Shown here in pieces: positions 10,906-22,182 of a stretch of DNA of 64,000 nucleotides (position 1 is its first letter; the number at the start of each line of letters is the position of its first letter). Both the position numbers and the translations under genes were made by a program. The DNA is taken from positions 124,001 through 188,000 of the forward strand of contig JAIXMG010000024.1 of the NCBI GenBank assembly GCA_025201345.1, given 5' to 3'. The notes under the pieces are model-generated. The model was not told where the DNA came from and searched no databases. It saw only the letters and a program-made list of their open reading frames with translations. Source of the stretch: Thamnidium elegans (Eukaryota > Mucoromycota > Mucoromycetes > Mucorales > Mucoraceae).

Positions 10906-13011
10906 TTTTTTTTTTTTTTTTTTTTTTCGCCGCACAGTTAAAAAATTAACGTGGTGTAATTATTTCGTTAATGCACACGCCCTGCAGATTCAAATACGGA
11001 AATAGCGACATCGTGCTCGTTTGTAATAAACTGGAAAAAACTAGACCTAGCTTCTTCCCCTTATTATTTCTCCTTGTTTATATATAAAAAAAGAATTTCT
11101 AATCACTTAATATGGTCTTCGAGCCAATAAATACTCGTCATTTGCCAAGGATACATAAAATGTCTATGCTGTCTTGGCAGAACCAAATAATCGCATTCTA
11201 AGCATGCACGCATAATCACATTGGTACTTGAAATATTACTTGTCTCTTGTTGCCACACACACACACACATACCTTTAGCTAAAAATATATATTGTAAACC
11301 GAACTAATATATATATATATATATATAATAATAACTTTTCACATAAAGGAGAATGATGACATATTGCAGTGAGCGAATATTATGATTTAGAGGTCAATGC
11401 GTTCAATACATACTATGTGGCAAAATAAATAATTTATTATTATTACGAGTAGGGTTGTTATTAGACGAGAATATATATATATATGTATACTATATGATAT
11501 ATAAGGGTTCAAGCACTATAAATACTATGGATCTACTAATTACGCTAAATAGTTTGATCTGTCTACTTTTTTTGTAACCAATTAAATCTAGACTATAGCC
11601 CCTTATAAAACTTAATCGTTTACCGGTTAAATTATTCCCTTAAGAACTCCCTAAAGAACTTGCCACGTTTTATTGGTGATCCATTATCTCCTATAGCATA
11701 TTCTTTAGAAAGAACGAAAGCGGTAAAAAATATCATTGTCATTCCACGTTGTAAGTGCATATTCAATATCTTAACACCGCGATTCACCGATTTTATAGAA
11801 TTCGGGCCGAAATCTAAAAAGAAGAAGACTGTCAATAAAGAATCATCGGGTGATTCTTTTTTGTCAATTACTTGATTTTGGGTAGAAGCCGTAAAAATGA
11901 ATAAAAATGATCATTTCTTGTGATGATACACCGCATAACTAGCATTTACCTTTATCATCACCATAAGTGTATATTACCTCCATACAGTGTCTTATTTACG
12001 CGTTCTATATATTTTCATTTATGAGAGATTTATATACGAAAAAAGGGGAGAAGAAGAAGAGGGGGTGAAGGCGTTGTTTGTTACACAAAAATAGGTTCTA
12101 TGCAAGCACTATACTATTGTTAAAAAGCCGAGTTCTTTTTTGACAAAAAAAGAACCCTTAATATTTGTGTATACAAATGAATCTCAAATAATTTCTACCC
12201 CAGCCCCCTTATTTAAATACTCAATGTACAAACATATCGTAAGTACGGGCTCAATTGTGTTAGAATATGATCAACAAAACGGAAAGTTTCTTTTTCGAGT
12301 GCATATAGTTATTTACCGTTAATTTGATTATTATATTTTTAATGACGCAAACAAGTTACCTTATTTGTGTTAGACAGCACCCTCAAAAGCTTAATAGATG
12401 TGTTTCTCCTTTTTATTTATGATCACCCTGAAACAGATAATGGCATGATTCAAACTTATAGCTTGGCAAAATCCATTTTAATACAACCGTTTGGTTTGAT
12501 CTTACATGTTTTAATGATTCAATTCATTTTTATCATGGGGGGGTGGTGTTTTTTAACATATTTGTTAATATATAATCTAGATTCAACAGCTTTATTATTT
12601 ATATTAACCAGTCTTTATAATTAAGAAAAAAGTAAAGGTTACTGCGTAAAAACCTCCCTTGTACCCTGTATTTATTTGTTTATATTTGCAAAACAAAAAT
12701 AAAATGAAGCATCTTTTGCTCGTTATTAACGGAAAAAAAACTCTAATTTATCAACCACATTGGCATAGTGTGACACCAAAGAGGTGTATCACAAAGCGTT
12801 ATGCATACTGATAAACTAGACACTGTACCTCTTTTTTGCATTACACATGTCTTAATATGGCCACTCATTTTTCTTGGTTTTTTTTATCATGGTAACCGCA
12901 TCCTTTTTTTTTTAAAAAAAAATGCATATTTATCGTTATCATATGATTACATCAAAAAGTATTTTGTATAAATTCTTTACCATTTTTAGTTGGTTTTTGT
13001 AACGTCTAAAT
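10906..13011. other. Gene-poor region before the Fanzor-like locus
   Basis: Contains AT microsatellites, a CA run near 11260, and a plus-strand frame open from about 11610 to 11875 that reads LPRFIGDPLSPIAYSLER and ends in a Lys-rich tail. That frame looks protein-like but has no proper start or known motif and may be a decayed exon. Two further frames (12140-12322 and 12367-12624) have no motif. An imperfect hairpin (TGTGA-CACC with GGTG-TA-TCACA) lies at 12769-12793. Confidence 0.3.
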
Positions 13012-14154
13012 ATGGTAAATAAAAAAGTGATAATAAAATTTTGGCATTTAATAAAAATTTCTCTTATCATCCGTAAAACTAAATACAAACTTAGTTGTAA
13101 TGCTACATTTAATTTAGAAGTGTATACTGTTCAAGGATTTTTAAAGAAGTATTTTTATCTTTGGTTGAAAAGAAGGTTCAAGATGGATAGTGTAGGAGTA
13201 TCGATAGTGAAGCAGAACTTTGAGACTTCAAAAAGTAGCACACATAGTCCTCAAATCAATATTGTAAAAGAAGATTCCTAAAGAAGAACTGCTTGTTACA
13301 AAAGGAAAAGCTGTACTTATTGATCCTGGTCGCCGAGATCTTTTATATTGTATGCACGAAGATAGTACAGCTAAGAAAAAAAAATTATACCACTATACGA
13401 GAAATCAAAAGACTAAAGAATTAAAATCGATAAAGTTTAGAAAGCTTCGTCAACGATTTAAGCCAACAAGTTTTTAAGAATGTGAAAATAAATTAAATCA
13501 ATACTCTTCGTCAACTGTTAACGCTGATGTTTATGTCGAATATTTAAAAGTTAGGGCTCAAGTTTCTCCTATACTGGAAGAGTATTACGGCAATGAAGAT
13601 GTTGAAAAAAATCAGAGGCAAGATAATTTGATTCCTTTCAGAAAGATGAAACTTTCATCATATATCAATCAGATACAAGTAGACAAACGACTGTCGGAAA
13701 TGATTGTATCCTTATTTTAGAAAATTGGTTTGCCTGTCATATAAAGTTTCAAGAACCAATTCGAGGGAAGGGAATGAGAAAAATGTTAAGAAAAGAAGGG
13801 TTCCAAGTTTATCTACTTGATGAATACAAAGCCTCGAGTATCTGCCCATCTTGCGAACACCAACTTCAAAATTTTAAAGAATGTATTAACCCAAGACCAT
13901 ATCGACGTTCAAAGAATCCTATTGTGAAGTACCATGGACTTTTAAGGTGAAACTATATATTATTATTATATCAATCAAAAAGCCTATATATAACCTGCGT
14001 TAATGTTTTAGATGCAAAAACCGGTCCCAAGACACTTGCAGAAGAGGATACAAAGTTTAGATTATGGAATAGAGACTTGGGTGCTGTCTTGAATTTCAGA
14101 AAAAACTTGAATCCCGTCACAGTCGGAAAAAAACCCTTGGTAAACGTTAGATAG
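13012..14154 (+). pseudogene. Fanzor-like (eukaryotic TnpB) RNA-guided nuclease gene, disrupted
   Basis: Translation in shifting frames gives the TnpB/Fanzor order of motifs. VLIDPGRRDLLY at 13312-13347 is a RuvC-I-like block with its Asp codon at 13322. Then come FRKMKLSSYIN and VDKRL, EPIRGKGMRKMLRKEG, LLDEYKASSICPSC (first half of a zinc ribbon), RCKNRSQDTC (second half) and NRDLGAVLNF (RuvC-III-like). The zinc ribbon is split by a clean 65-nt GT-AG intron (13947-14011). Breaks: a frameshift near 13275, a TAA at 13475, a frameshift or short deletion near 13697, and one extra base near 14055. The encoded protein is therefore not made in full. Fanzors are eukaryotic TnpB relatives spread by transposons and guided by RNA. 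The exact subfamily needs a search. Confidence 0.82.
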
Positions 14155-14169
14155 GTAAAAAGTTAGTAA

Positions 14170-14198
14170 TTTGTACCACCTACTTTATTAGGTACAAA
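14170..14198 (+). other. Perfect 8-bp hairpin just after the Fanzor-like frame
   Basis: TTTGTACC (14170-14177) and GGTACAAA (14191-14198) are exact inverted repeats around a 13-nt loop, 15 bases after the last codon. TnpB-family guide RNAs usually overlap the 3' end of the nuclease gene, so this could belong to the guide scaffold or to the element end. It could equally be chance in AT-rich DNA. Confidence 0.3.
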
Positions 14199-14390
14199 CA
14201 TTTTTCCACAAACCAACAAGTTCTCTAATTCGGCTCTTTAAAAAAGGAAAACCAACTTGAATTCTGCTTGTGATTCTTTAACCACGGAAATGCGGATGAC
14301 TAAAATTAAATAGCTTTTTTTTTTAAAGATAAAAAAGTAACTTTTACACCTTCTACAGTCACTCTTTTCTTTATTTATTCTCCTTTTTCG

Positions 14391-17300
14391 ATGAGCTCAA
14401 ATAACAAGCAAGCTAAAAGAAGACTAAAGCAACTCGGAGCTACGTTAAATCCTTCCAAAGCAGGTTGGTCCGATTCAGAAGACGAAGACTTGATTAAACA
14501 AGGTAATGTTTTTTTTTTAAAAAAAGATTACGCTTAAAGCCAATTAGCAATCTAAAAAAATAAAGTTTTTTTTTTTTTCCTTCTTCTTCTTATTCTTCTT
14601 TAGTGGATATAAAGTCTGTTCGTATTGGAGATATTGTTATGCAGGTTTATCCTGCTGAAAACCCTGAATTGGTTCCTGAAATTCAAGGGCCTTTTTATGA
14701 CGGATCACAGGTTAGTATTATTTCTTTTTTTGATAGCATTTATTAACTTGTATTTATAAATATAGGATATATTGAGACATTTAAGATGGTAAAAAAAAGA
14801 AAAGAAAAAAAGAATACATTTAGAAAAAATAAAATAGATGACTAATTTGTATTTGTACATGTATATATAGGATAATGCAAAAAGATAAAGTAAGTACAAG
14901 AACAAATATAGATAGTGAGAGATATAAAACATCGTCAAGGGGAGGAAACTTATAATATATATATATATTTTACATAGCTTGGTCAAGATATCTTTTTATT
15001 AGGTCCACCAGGCCCTTTACGTCGTAACCTTATTATGAAATATGCTGAAATGACACAACGAGAGTAAAATAATCAAATCAGTAATTTATCCTCTTATGCA
15101 AAACTAATTTTCCTTATTTAGAATCGAATATGTTGCACTATCTAAAGATGTGACAGATGCAGATTTAAAACAGAGAAGGGAACTTACCAACAGTACTTCA
15201 TTTTACGTAGATCAAGCTGCTGTAAGAGCTGCCATTCATGGTCGCATATTGGTTTTGGATGGTATTGAAAAAGCAGAACGAAACGTCTTACCCATTTTGA
15301 ACAATTTATTGGAAAATCGCGAAATGTCTTTGGAAGATGGTAGATTCTTGACAACAAAGGATGTAACTAGTGCTAGTAACGTAAAATTTGAAAAAGTTAG
15401 TCCTAGGTTTTTAGTATTTGCTTTAGGTAAAAATATATATATATAATTTGATGGGAATTAGAATGATTAATAATTAACATATTTAATTTAAGGTTTACCT
15501 GTACCACCTTATGTCGGTTATCCACTTGATCCTCCGCTTAGATCCCGTTTTCAAAGTAGAGATATTAAAGCTCCTGAATTCAAGTCTCAAGTAGATCAAA
15601 TGTTGAACTTGATTAATAACAAAAACGTATCAAAGGAATTGGTTGAGAGACTTGTTTCAATTAGTCTCGTATTAGGTGTACAAACAGATACCAACGGCTC
15701 ACGCGAAATCGAAGTCCCTGAATTCCCAATGACAGTAGAAAGTTTAGCTCCGTTACTTTCTCTCTTACCTCAAATCCATCCACGATTCTTGGTTGATATC
15801 ATTTACCCTTATCCTCTTTTACCTACTTGTGATTTAGAACAATTGAGTGTGATCGAATCTGCTTTTAGAAGGTTTGGTGTGAAATCAGCTATCGCTGAAG
15901 CTCATATGGAACTTCGTCAAACTGCGTCTGGTTATGCACTTGCAACTATCGATCCCATTGCTAAACAAATTATTTCAGTAGATGGTTATCATTCTACACA
16001 TAAAGCAATTGCATTATTTAATAGTAATCGTGGTCCTGTTGGCTTACCTATCTATTGTGGCCCCTCCGCTTTTAGTCCAGCCGAATACTTTATTGAAACT
16101 CCTTATCATCGTGAAATATTTTCAGCAATGGTTTTGTTACATGCTGGCGGTAAAGATATTTGTTTGGTCGGTACACATAAAGGTGTTGGAAAATCCGCTT
16201 TGGTAAGACATTTTGCTCGTAGCTTGGGCTACACTATTGATTATATCCCTCTTTATCGTGACATGTCTTCGCGTGATCTGTTGCAACGTCGTTCAACTAC
16301 GGCTAAAGGCGATACTGTTTGGGAAAACTCTTTGCTTGTCGAGGCTGCTATTCACGGTCATTTGGCTGTCTTGGATGGAATCGAAGCTCTTTCATTTGGT
16401 ACACTTAATACGTTACAACGTCTTTGTTCCGATCGTGAAACTCAACTACCTGACGGTACTCGATTAATTAGTGCTCGCCGTTATACTAAACTTTTACGCA
16501 AGCAAACTGCACAAGAACTTGAAAACAAGCGATTGTTCCCTATCCACCCTTCTTTCCGTATTATGGCTTTGGCTAGAGCTGGTACAAGTGGTCAAACAGA
16601 TACTAAGGCAGGTTCTTGGTTAACTGCTGAAATCTTGTCCATGTTTCATTTCATTGTGGTTGATTCTTTACCTTCTCATGAAGAACAAGAAGTTTTGACA
16701 GCTCTTTCTCCTGGTGTCGATGAAGATAAGTTGAGACAATTATTAACTTTTGCTAGACGTCTTCGTCGTGACAAGGATGAGACTATTCGTATGTTATCCA
16801 GCGCTTTATCTACTCGTCAATTGATTCGTATCTGTCGTCGTTTGGCTTACTTTGAAAACGAAAGTCTTTATATTGCTGTTCATAAGGCTGCATTGTCTCG
16901 GTTTATGCCTTCAGTTGCTCGTGATGCTCTTCACGCTTTAATGATCGCTAACGGTATTTACCCACCAAAGGAAGATCCTGATGCCGTAGATCTTGTTATT
17001 GAAGTCTTACCTTCTAGAAAATCCCCTGAGCAAATTCGAATTGGTAACGTAACTGAGAACGTATTTAAGGGTGGCGATCCCATGCTGATCCCTAACGTTG
17101 TGTTCCATGAAAATCCAGCTCATACTGAAATCTTGAGAGAAATGTTAAAAGATTATCAATTGGGTGATCATTTGCTGTTGATTGGTAATCAAGGCGTTGG
17201 TAAAAATAAATTGGCTGATTACTTTTTACAATTGTTACAGTTACCAAGAGAATATATTCAGTTACATCGTGATAGTACTGTGCAAAGTTTAACCACGACA

Positions 17301-20300
17301 CCTGCTATTGCTGATGGTGTCTTGCTGTATGAGGATTCGGCATTGGTAAAGGCTGTACGTGATGGTACCATTTTGGTGGTTGATGAAGCAGATAAGGCAC
17401 CTACTTATGTTACTGCTGTTCTTAAGAGTTTGGTTGAAGATGGCCAAATGGTACTTGGTGATGGTCGTCGTATTATCTCCAAAGAATCAGATATTCAAGA
17501 CAGCCAAAATTATATTATGGTACATCCTAACTTCCGTATGTTGGTATTGGCCAATCGACCCGGTTATCCCTTCTTGGGTAACGATTTCTACCGTGAGATT
17601 GGTGATGTGTTCAGTTGTCATGCTGTCGATAACCCAGATATGAAATCAGAAATGTTCTTGTTACGTAAATATGGTCCTAACGTATCAGAAGATTTACTTG
17701 CAAAGTTATCAAGTGCCTTTACCGATTTAAGAAAGTTAACTGATGAAGGGTTGATCTCTTATCCTTATTCTACTCGTGAGTTGGTAAATATTGTACTTCA
17801 TCTTCAAAAGTACCCCGAAGAAGGTATCTCCAAAATCTTGCAGAATGTGTTTGATTTTGATCAGTACGATCAAGCGTCTAAAGAATTGGTGATTGAAATC
17901 TTTGAGAAACATGGTATCCCTGTTGGTTTGGAATCTGACTTTTCAATGCAGCTTGGTGATGTACTTTCACTTGGAAAACCAGTCTTGTCTGAAAAATGGA
18001 GCCGTGTGCCTTCTGCTACAAAGCAAATTGCGAGCAAGATTGAGACGGAATCAATTGCAGTAAGAGGCGGTTGGGATTTGGAAGTTGGAAAGAAATGGAA
18101 AGATTTGGAGCGTAAAGAAGGTAGATCAACTACTTTCTCTGAGCAACTTTATACGTTTGATATTCCTACTCGTGGTGAAGCTCTTGATATTGCTACCATC
18201 GATGATGGTTCCATATTCGTTGTTACCACCAATCCTGTCACCTTGCATTGCATTGACCCCAGCCATAAACGCTTAGACAGTTTAGATCTGTATGAATATT
18301 TCCCATTGCAAAGAGCTCCTCCCAGACTTCGTATCTCAGTTATTCGTACTACTAATGGAGCTGTCAAGTACCTTGCTTTACATAACCCTTCCAATAATGA
18401 ATTGCTTTGCTGTGATTTTGTTAAAAAGTCAGTAACATCTGTTGTCATTCGCGGATTGGAACCTGTCAAGTCCATCATGTGCAATAATTTAAGCGACAAT
18501 GGTATCTTGATCTTTTATCAAGAGGATCAGCATGTGATTGCTGTACTGGATTTTAATACATCCAAGCAACATACTTTAACTTTCCCTACACGTATCAGTC
18601 AACTTTATGTGGTTGAGCCTAACTTTTGGATTGCTCGTGGAAGTCGTGATGCTAATATGTATACCATCACTCCTGATAAAAACGGTATTCCTAACGTAAT
18701 GGAATCTATCCAATCTCTTGGTCAAAACGGTCAAGCTGTTGACGAATTAACTCATATCTATGAACGTGATTTCGCAGCTGGTGTCAAATATGCATCTAAT
18801 GCTAATGCCAATAAATTTGCTTCTATTGTTGAAGGTTGCTCTTATGCAGAATTCTTTGGTGATAAAGGTGTTATTGATGTATCTTCCTTTATCAAGAATC
18901 AACAGGTCAAATCTAGTGCTGAGGATTCAAGTAAGAGAGTTAAGGGAACTACATTGTTCCTGCAAAAAACTCAACAGTTGGCAATTATTGAACCACCTTC
19001 TGATGGTCGTTCTGAAAGTACGTTGGATTTATTGAACGCTGTAACTGGACAAGTGTGGCGTATCAAGTTGCCTCTTTCTTTTGTTGGTTCCATGTATGGT
19101 CTTTAACATATTTTTAAGTATTTATGTAATACTAACTTTTTTTTTAAAAAAAAAGGGAAGCACCTGTAGCTACTTATACTCAATTCCAAGTGGAGCGCTT
19201 TGTTGCTACCATGACTGAACTTCCTAATGGTAACCTTGTTACCATGGATAATGCAGGCACAGTTCGTATCTGGCAAGTGAACCCCGATGAAATTTATAAG
19301 GCTGCTCAAACTTGGAAGCAAATGGTTGGTGTAGACCAAAAAGTATTATCTGTTATTTATGAAACTGACCAAGATGTAAGTCTTTTTATTATTATTATCA
19401 TTTAATATTTTTATGCTAATACATATATCGTATTAGAAGAAACAAATAGATGAAATGTTTGAAGATGCTGAAAAGGCAGCAAAGGGTCAAGGTGGAAATA
19501 AGGACGCTAAATGTGAAACTGACGGCGATGGTGAAGGTTCGGGAGGAAGTTCCGGTGTTGGAGAAGGTGATGGAGGGTCCGGACAAGGAGGATCTGGTGG
19601 AGGTGGCGTCAATGGCTCCGGTAACAATATGAACGAAGATGGTCGTGAAGAAGCTAGCTTTGAAGATATTGAAAACCTTAAATTAAAAACTACTGGCGAT
19701 GAACCCGAAGTTATCAGTAGAGCGCAAAAGGAAATGCACGATCAAGCTATGGAAAAGATGTTGACTAAACTTGATATGACTCAAGCTGATTTCCAACAAT
19801 ATAATAAGTTTATGGAAAACATTCGCCGCGAGGTTCGTGAACTTCGTGTTATTTTGGAAAGTGTGGAGGCAAAGAAACTAGAGCGTGTTTGGCTCAAGAA
19901 CCAATCTTCTGGTGATTTAGATGATACAAAGATGTATGATTTTTTTTAATTTCTTGATCTTATTTATAAACCCTCTTTTTTTTTATACATATAGTATTGA
20001 AGGTCTTACTGGTGAAAGAGCCATTTATAAGAAGAGAGGTGAGGATGATCCTGAACTCGGTCTTTTCCAAGATAAGCCTAAGCGAATGAACTTTGTATTT
20101 GATTTATCTGCTAGTATGTTCCGTTTCAATACACATGATCGTCGTTTAGAACGTTCCATGGAAGTAGCTTTGATGTTGATGGAGTCCTTCCGCGGCTTCG
20201 AACATAAGTTTGCATACAAAATTGTAGGTCATAGTGGTGATGGTGCCAATATTGAATTTGTTGTGCCAGGGAAATATCCCAAGACCGAAAAGGAAGCGTT

Positions 20301-20783
20301 TGAAGTGATTGGTAAAATGAAGGCTCATTCACAGTATTGTCTCAGTGGTGATAATACACTGGGTGCTGCATCTCATTCGATGAAGGAAATTGTTAAAGAG
20401 GACTCGGATGATTACTTTGTTGTTATCTTGTCGGATGCTAATATTCAACAATATAATATTCATCCTAATGATATCGCTAGAAGTAAGTCTCTTTTGAATA
20501 ACACGTAATATATGTATTGATTTCTTTTTTTTTTTTCATGTGTTAGTTTTGAAATCTGATGACAGAGTAACTGCACAAATGATTTTCATTGGTAGTATTC
20601 AAGATCAAGCTGAGCAGTAAGTACTTAAATCAGTTGTGTGTTGTCACTCTCTTTTTAACTTTTTTTTACTATTATTATAGATTGAAGAAGGCGCTAGGAA
20701 GCCATGCTCATATTTGTACAGAGAACAAAGAATTACCAAAGATTATCAAGTCCCTTTTCTTGTCTTCTATGGTCAAGGGTTAA
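14391..20783 (+). CDS. VWA8: VWA8-type protein with AAA modules and a C-terminal von Willebrand A domain
   Basis: Twelve exons total 5631 nt, giving 1876 aa against about 1905 in human. They are 14391-14502, 14604-14710, 14766-14788 (23 nt), 14871-14889 (19 nt), 14978-15063, 15122-15426, 15493-19093, 19156-19375, 19437-19933, 19995-20482, 20547-20616 and 20681-20783. The first AAA module has FLLGPPGPLRR and LKQRRE. Two further Walker A-like loops are GTHKGVGKS (near 443) and GNQGVGKN (near 781), with a Walker B-like LVVDEADKA after the latter. A Gly/Asp-rich linker precedes the VWA domain, whose metal site reads DLSAS (near 1692). Animal VWA8 is a mitochondrial ATPase of uncertain role. I see no disruption. 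Confidence 0.96.
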
Positions 20784-21031
20784 ATTAGAATATTTATGAA
20801 TAAATCACCTCTCTTTTTTTATATACGTATATATTGCGTTTATGTTATTTGCTTATACAGATACATATATTACATGCTCTTTTTTTTTTTTTTTTTTTTT
20901 TTTTGTAACCTAGAAATTTGTTCACAAATAATTATATATTTGAATCGTCACAAGATTAAACATACGTCTTTTCGAGTTTCGATATTTTTTGTACCTTTTT
21001 TCTTTTTTTTTCTTTATTGTTTTAAAATCAA
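20784..21031. other. Short VWA8-WDR81 intergenic spacer
   Basis: About 250 bp between two same-strand genes, with a T run at 20881-20904. It must hold both the VWA8 3' end and the WDR81 promoter. Confidence 0.5.
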
Positions 21032-22148
21032 ATGGGGAATGGCCTCAGTGCTCAAGATTTAAAAGAACAGATACTTTTAGATTTAAAAATCGATGTTGCG
21101 TTTCCTTTTTTCCCTTCAGACAGAAAAACTGGATTAAGCGCGTGCTGTGTTGTAAATTGAAGTTGCTTAATGAAACCGAATTATGCAATAATTAATGTCT
21201 CTTTATATAGGTCGATACAGATTGGGTCGAGAAATTAACTACGACGTATGATAACAACGAGCAAATAAAGTTAAAAAGACCTGGTTATTCTCGAAAGACA
21301 AACGATGCTGGGCCGACTAATTCGTCTCAAAAACAATCTCCAACAGTAAATATTTATATCACTGTATTATCAAAAGAAAGTGCCAACAGGTAAAATAAAC
21401 AATTATATAAAGTAAAAATGAAATAGTAACAACAAATTTATATGTAAATAGTTTATCACTTTATGGATCATCAAATGTTTCACATAAACCGACAAATCAA
21501 GTAAACACAATGCAGGACAAGTGGCCTTTAATCGAGTATATTCAATCGTTGTTGGAAGGAAAAGGCGCTGACCAAAAGATCGAATCATTAAAGGATAGAT
21601 TTTGTGAATACGAACCTATATTTGAGGGTGGAGAAAAAAATCATGATGTATGATTTTAATAGTGATAATGTATAGTTTTTTTTTTTACTAAATAATCATC
21701 ATAGTTGTTTATAAATAGAGTACAATCACTTTTATGGCCTAATTGTAAATGGTTTAAAAAGCTATCATCGCAAGAAGACGAAGAAGAAGAAGAATATGAG
21801 GATTATATTACTTTAGAGGAAAAAGTTAATGAGGTTGAAACTGTAGAGGCTGATACATCCAATTCAAATTTACCAGAAATGTTTTCTCTGATCGAAACTG
21901 ATCTTGCATATTATTTTTTGGCTTCTTATCGTGGTGCTACTTTACAGGATTTAATTACTTATAACCCAGGTGTACTTAGTTCCAATTTAAAAAAGTCATT
22001 TATTATTTATCAATTGTTACGAGTCATTGCTAGTTTACACAGCAGAGGTATCTTACATGGTAGTTTAAAGGCCTCTAATATTTTGGTGGATGAAAACTTG
22101 TGGATTCAATTGTCTGGAATAGAATTTGAACCCTACTCGAAAGATTTT

Positions 22149-22182
<34 letters not shown>

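Noticed and set aside
14705..14986. 93-codon minus-strand hydrophobic frame
   Set aside because: Antisense of VWA8 introns, rich in Tyr, Leu and Phe from AT repeats.
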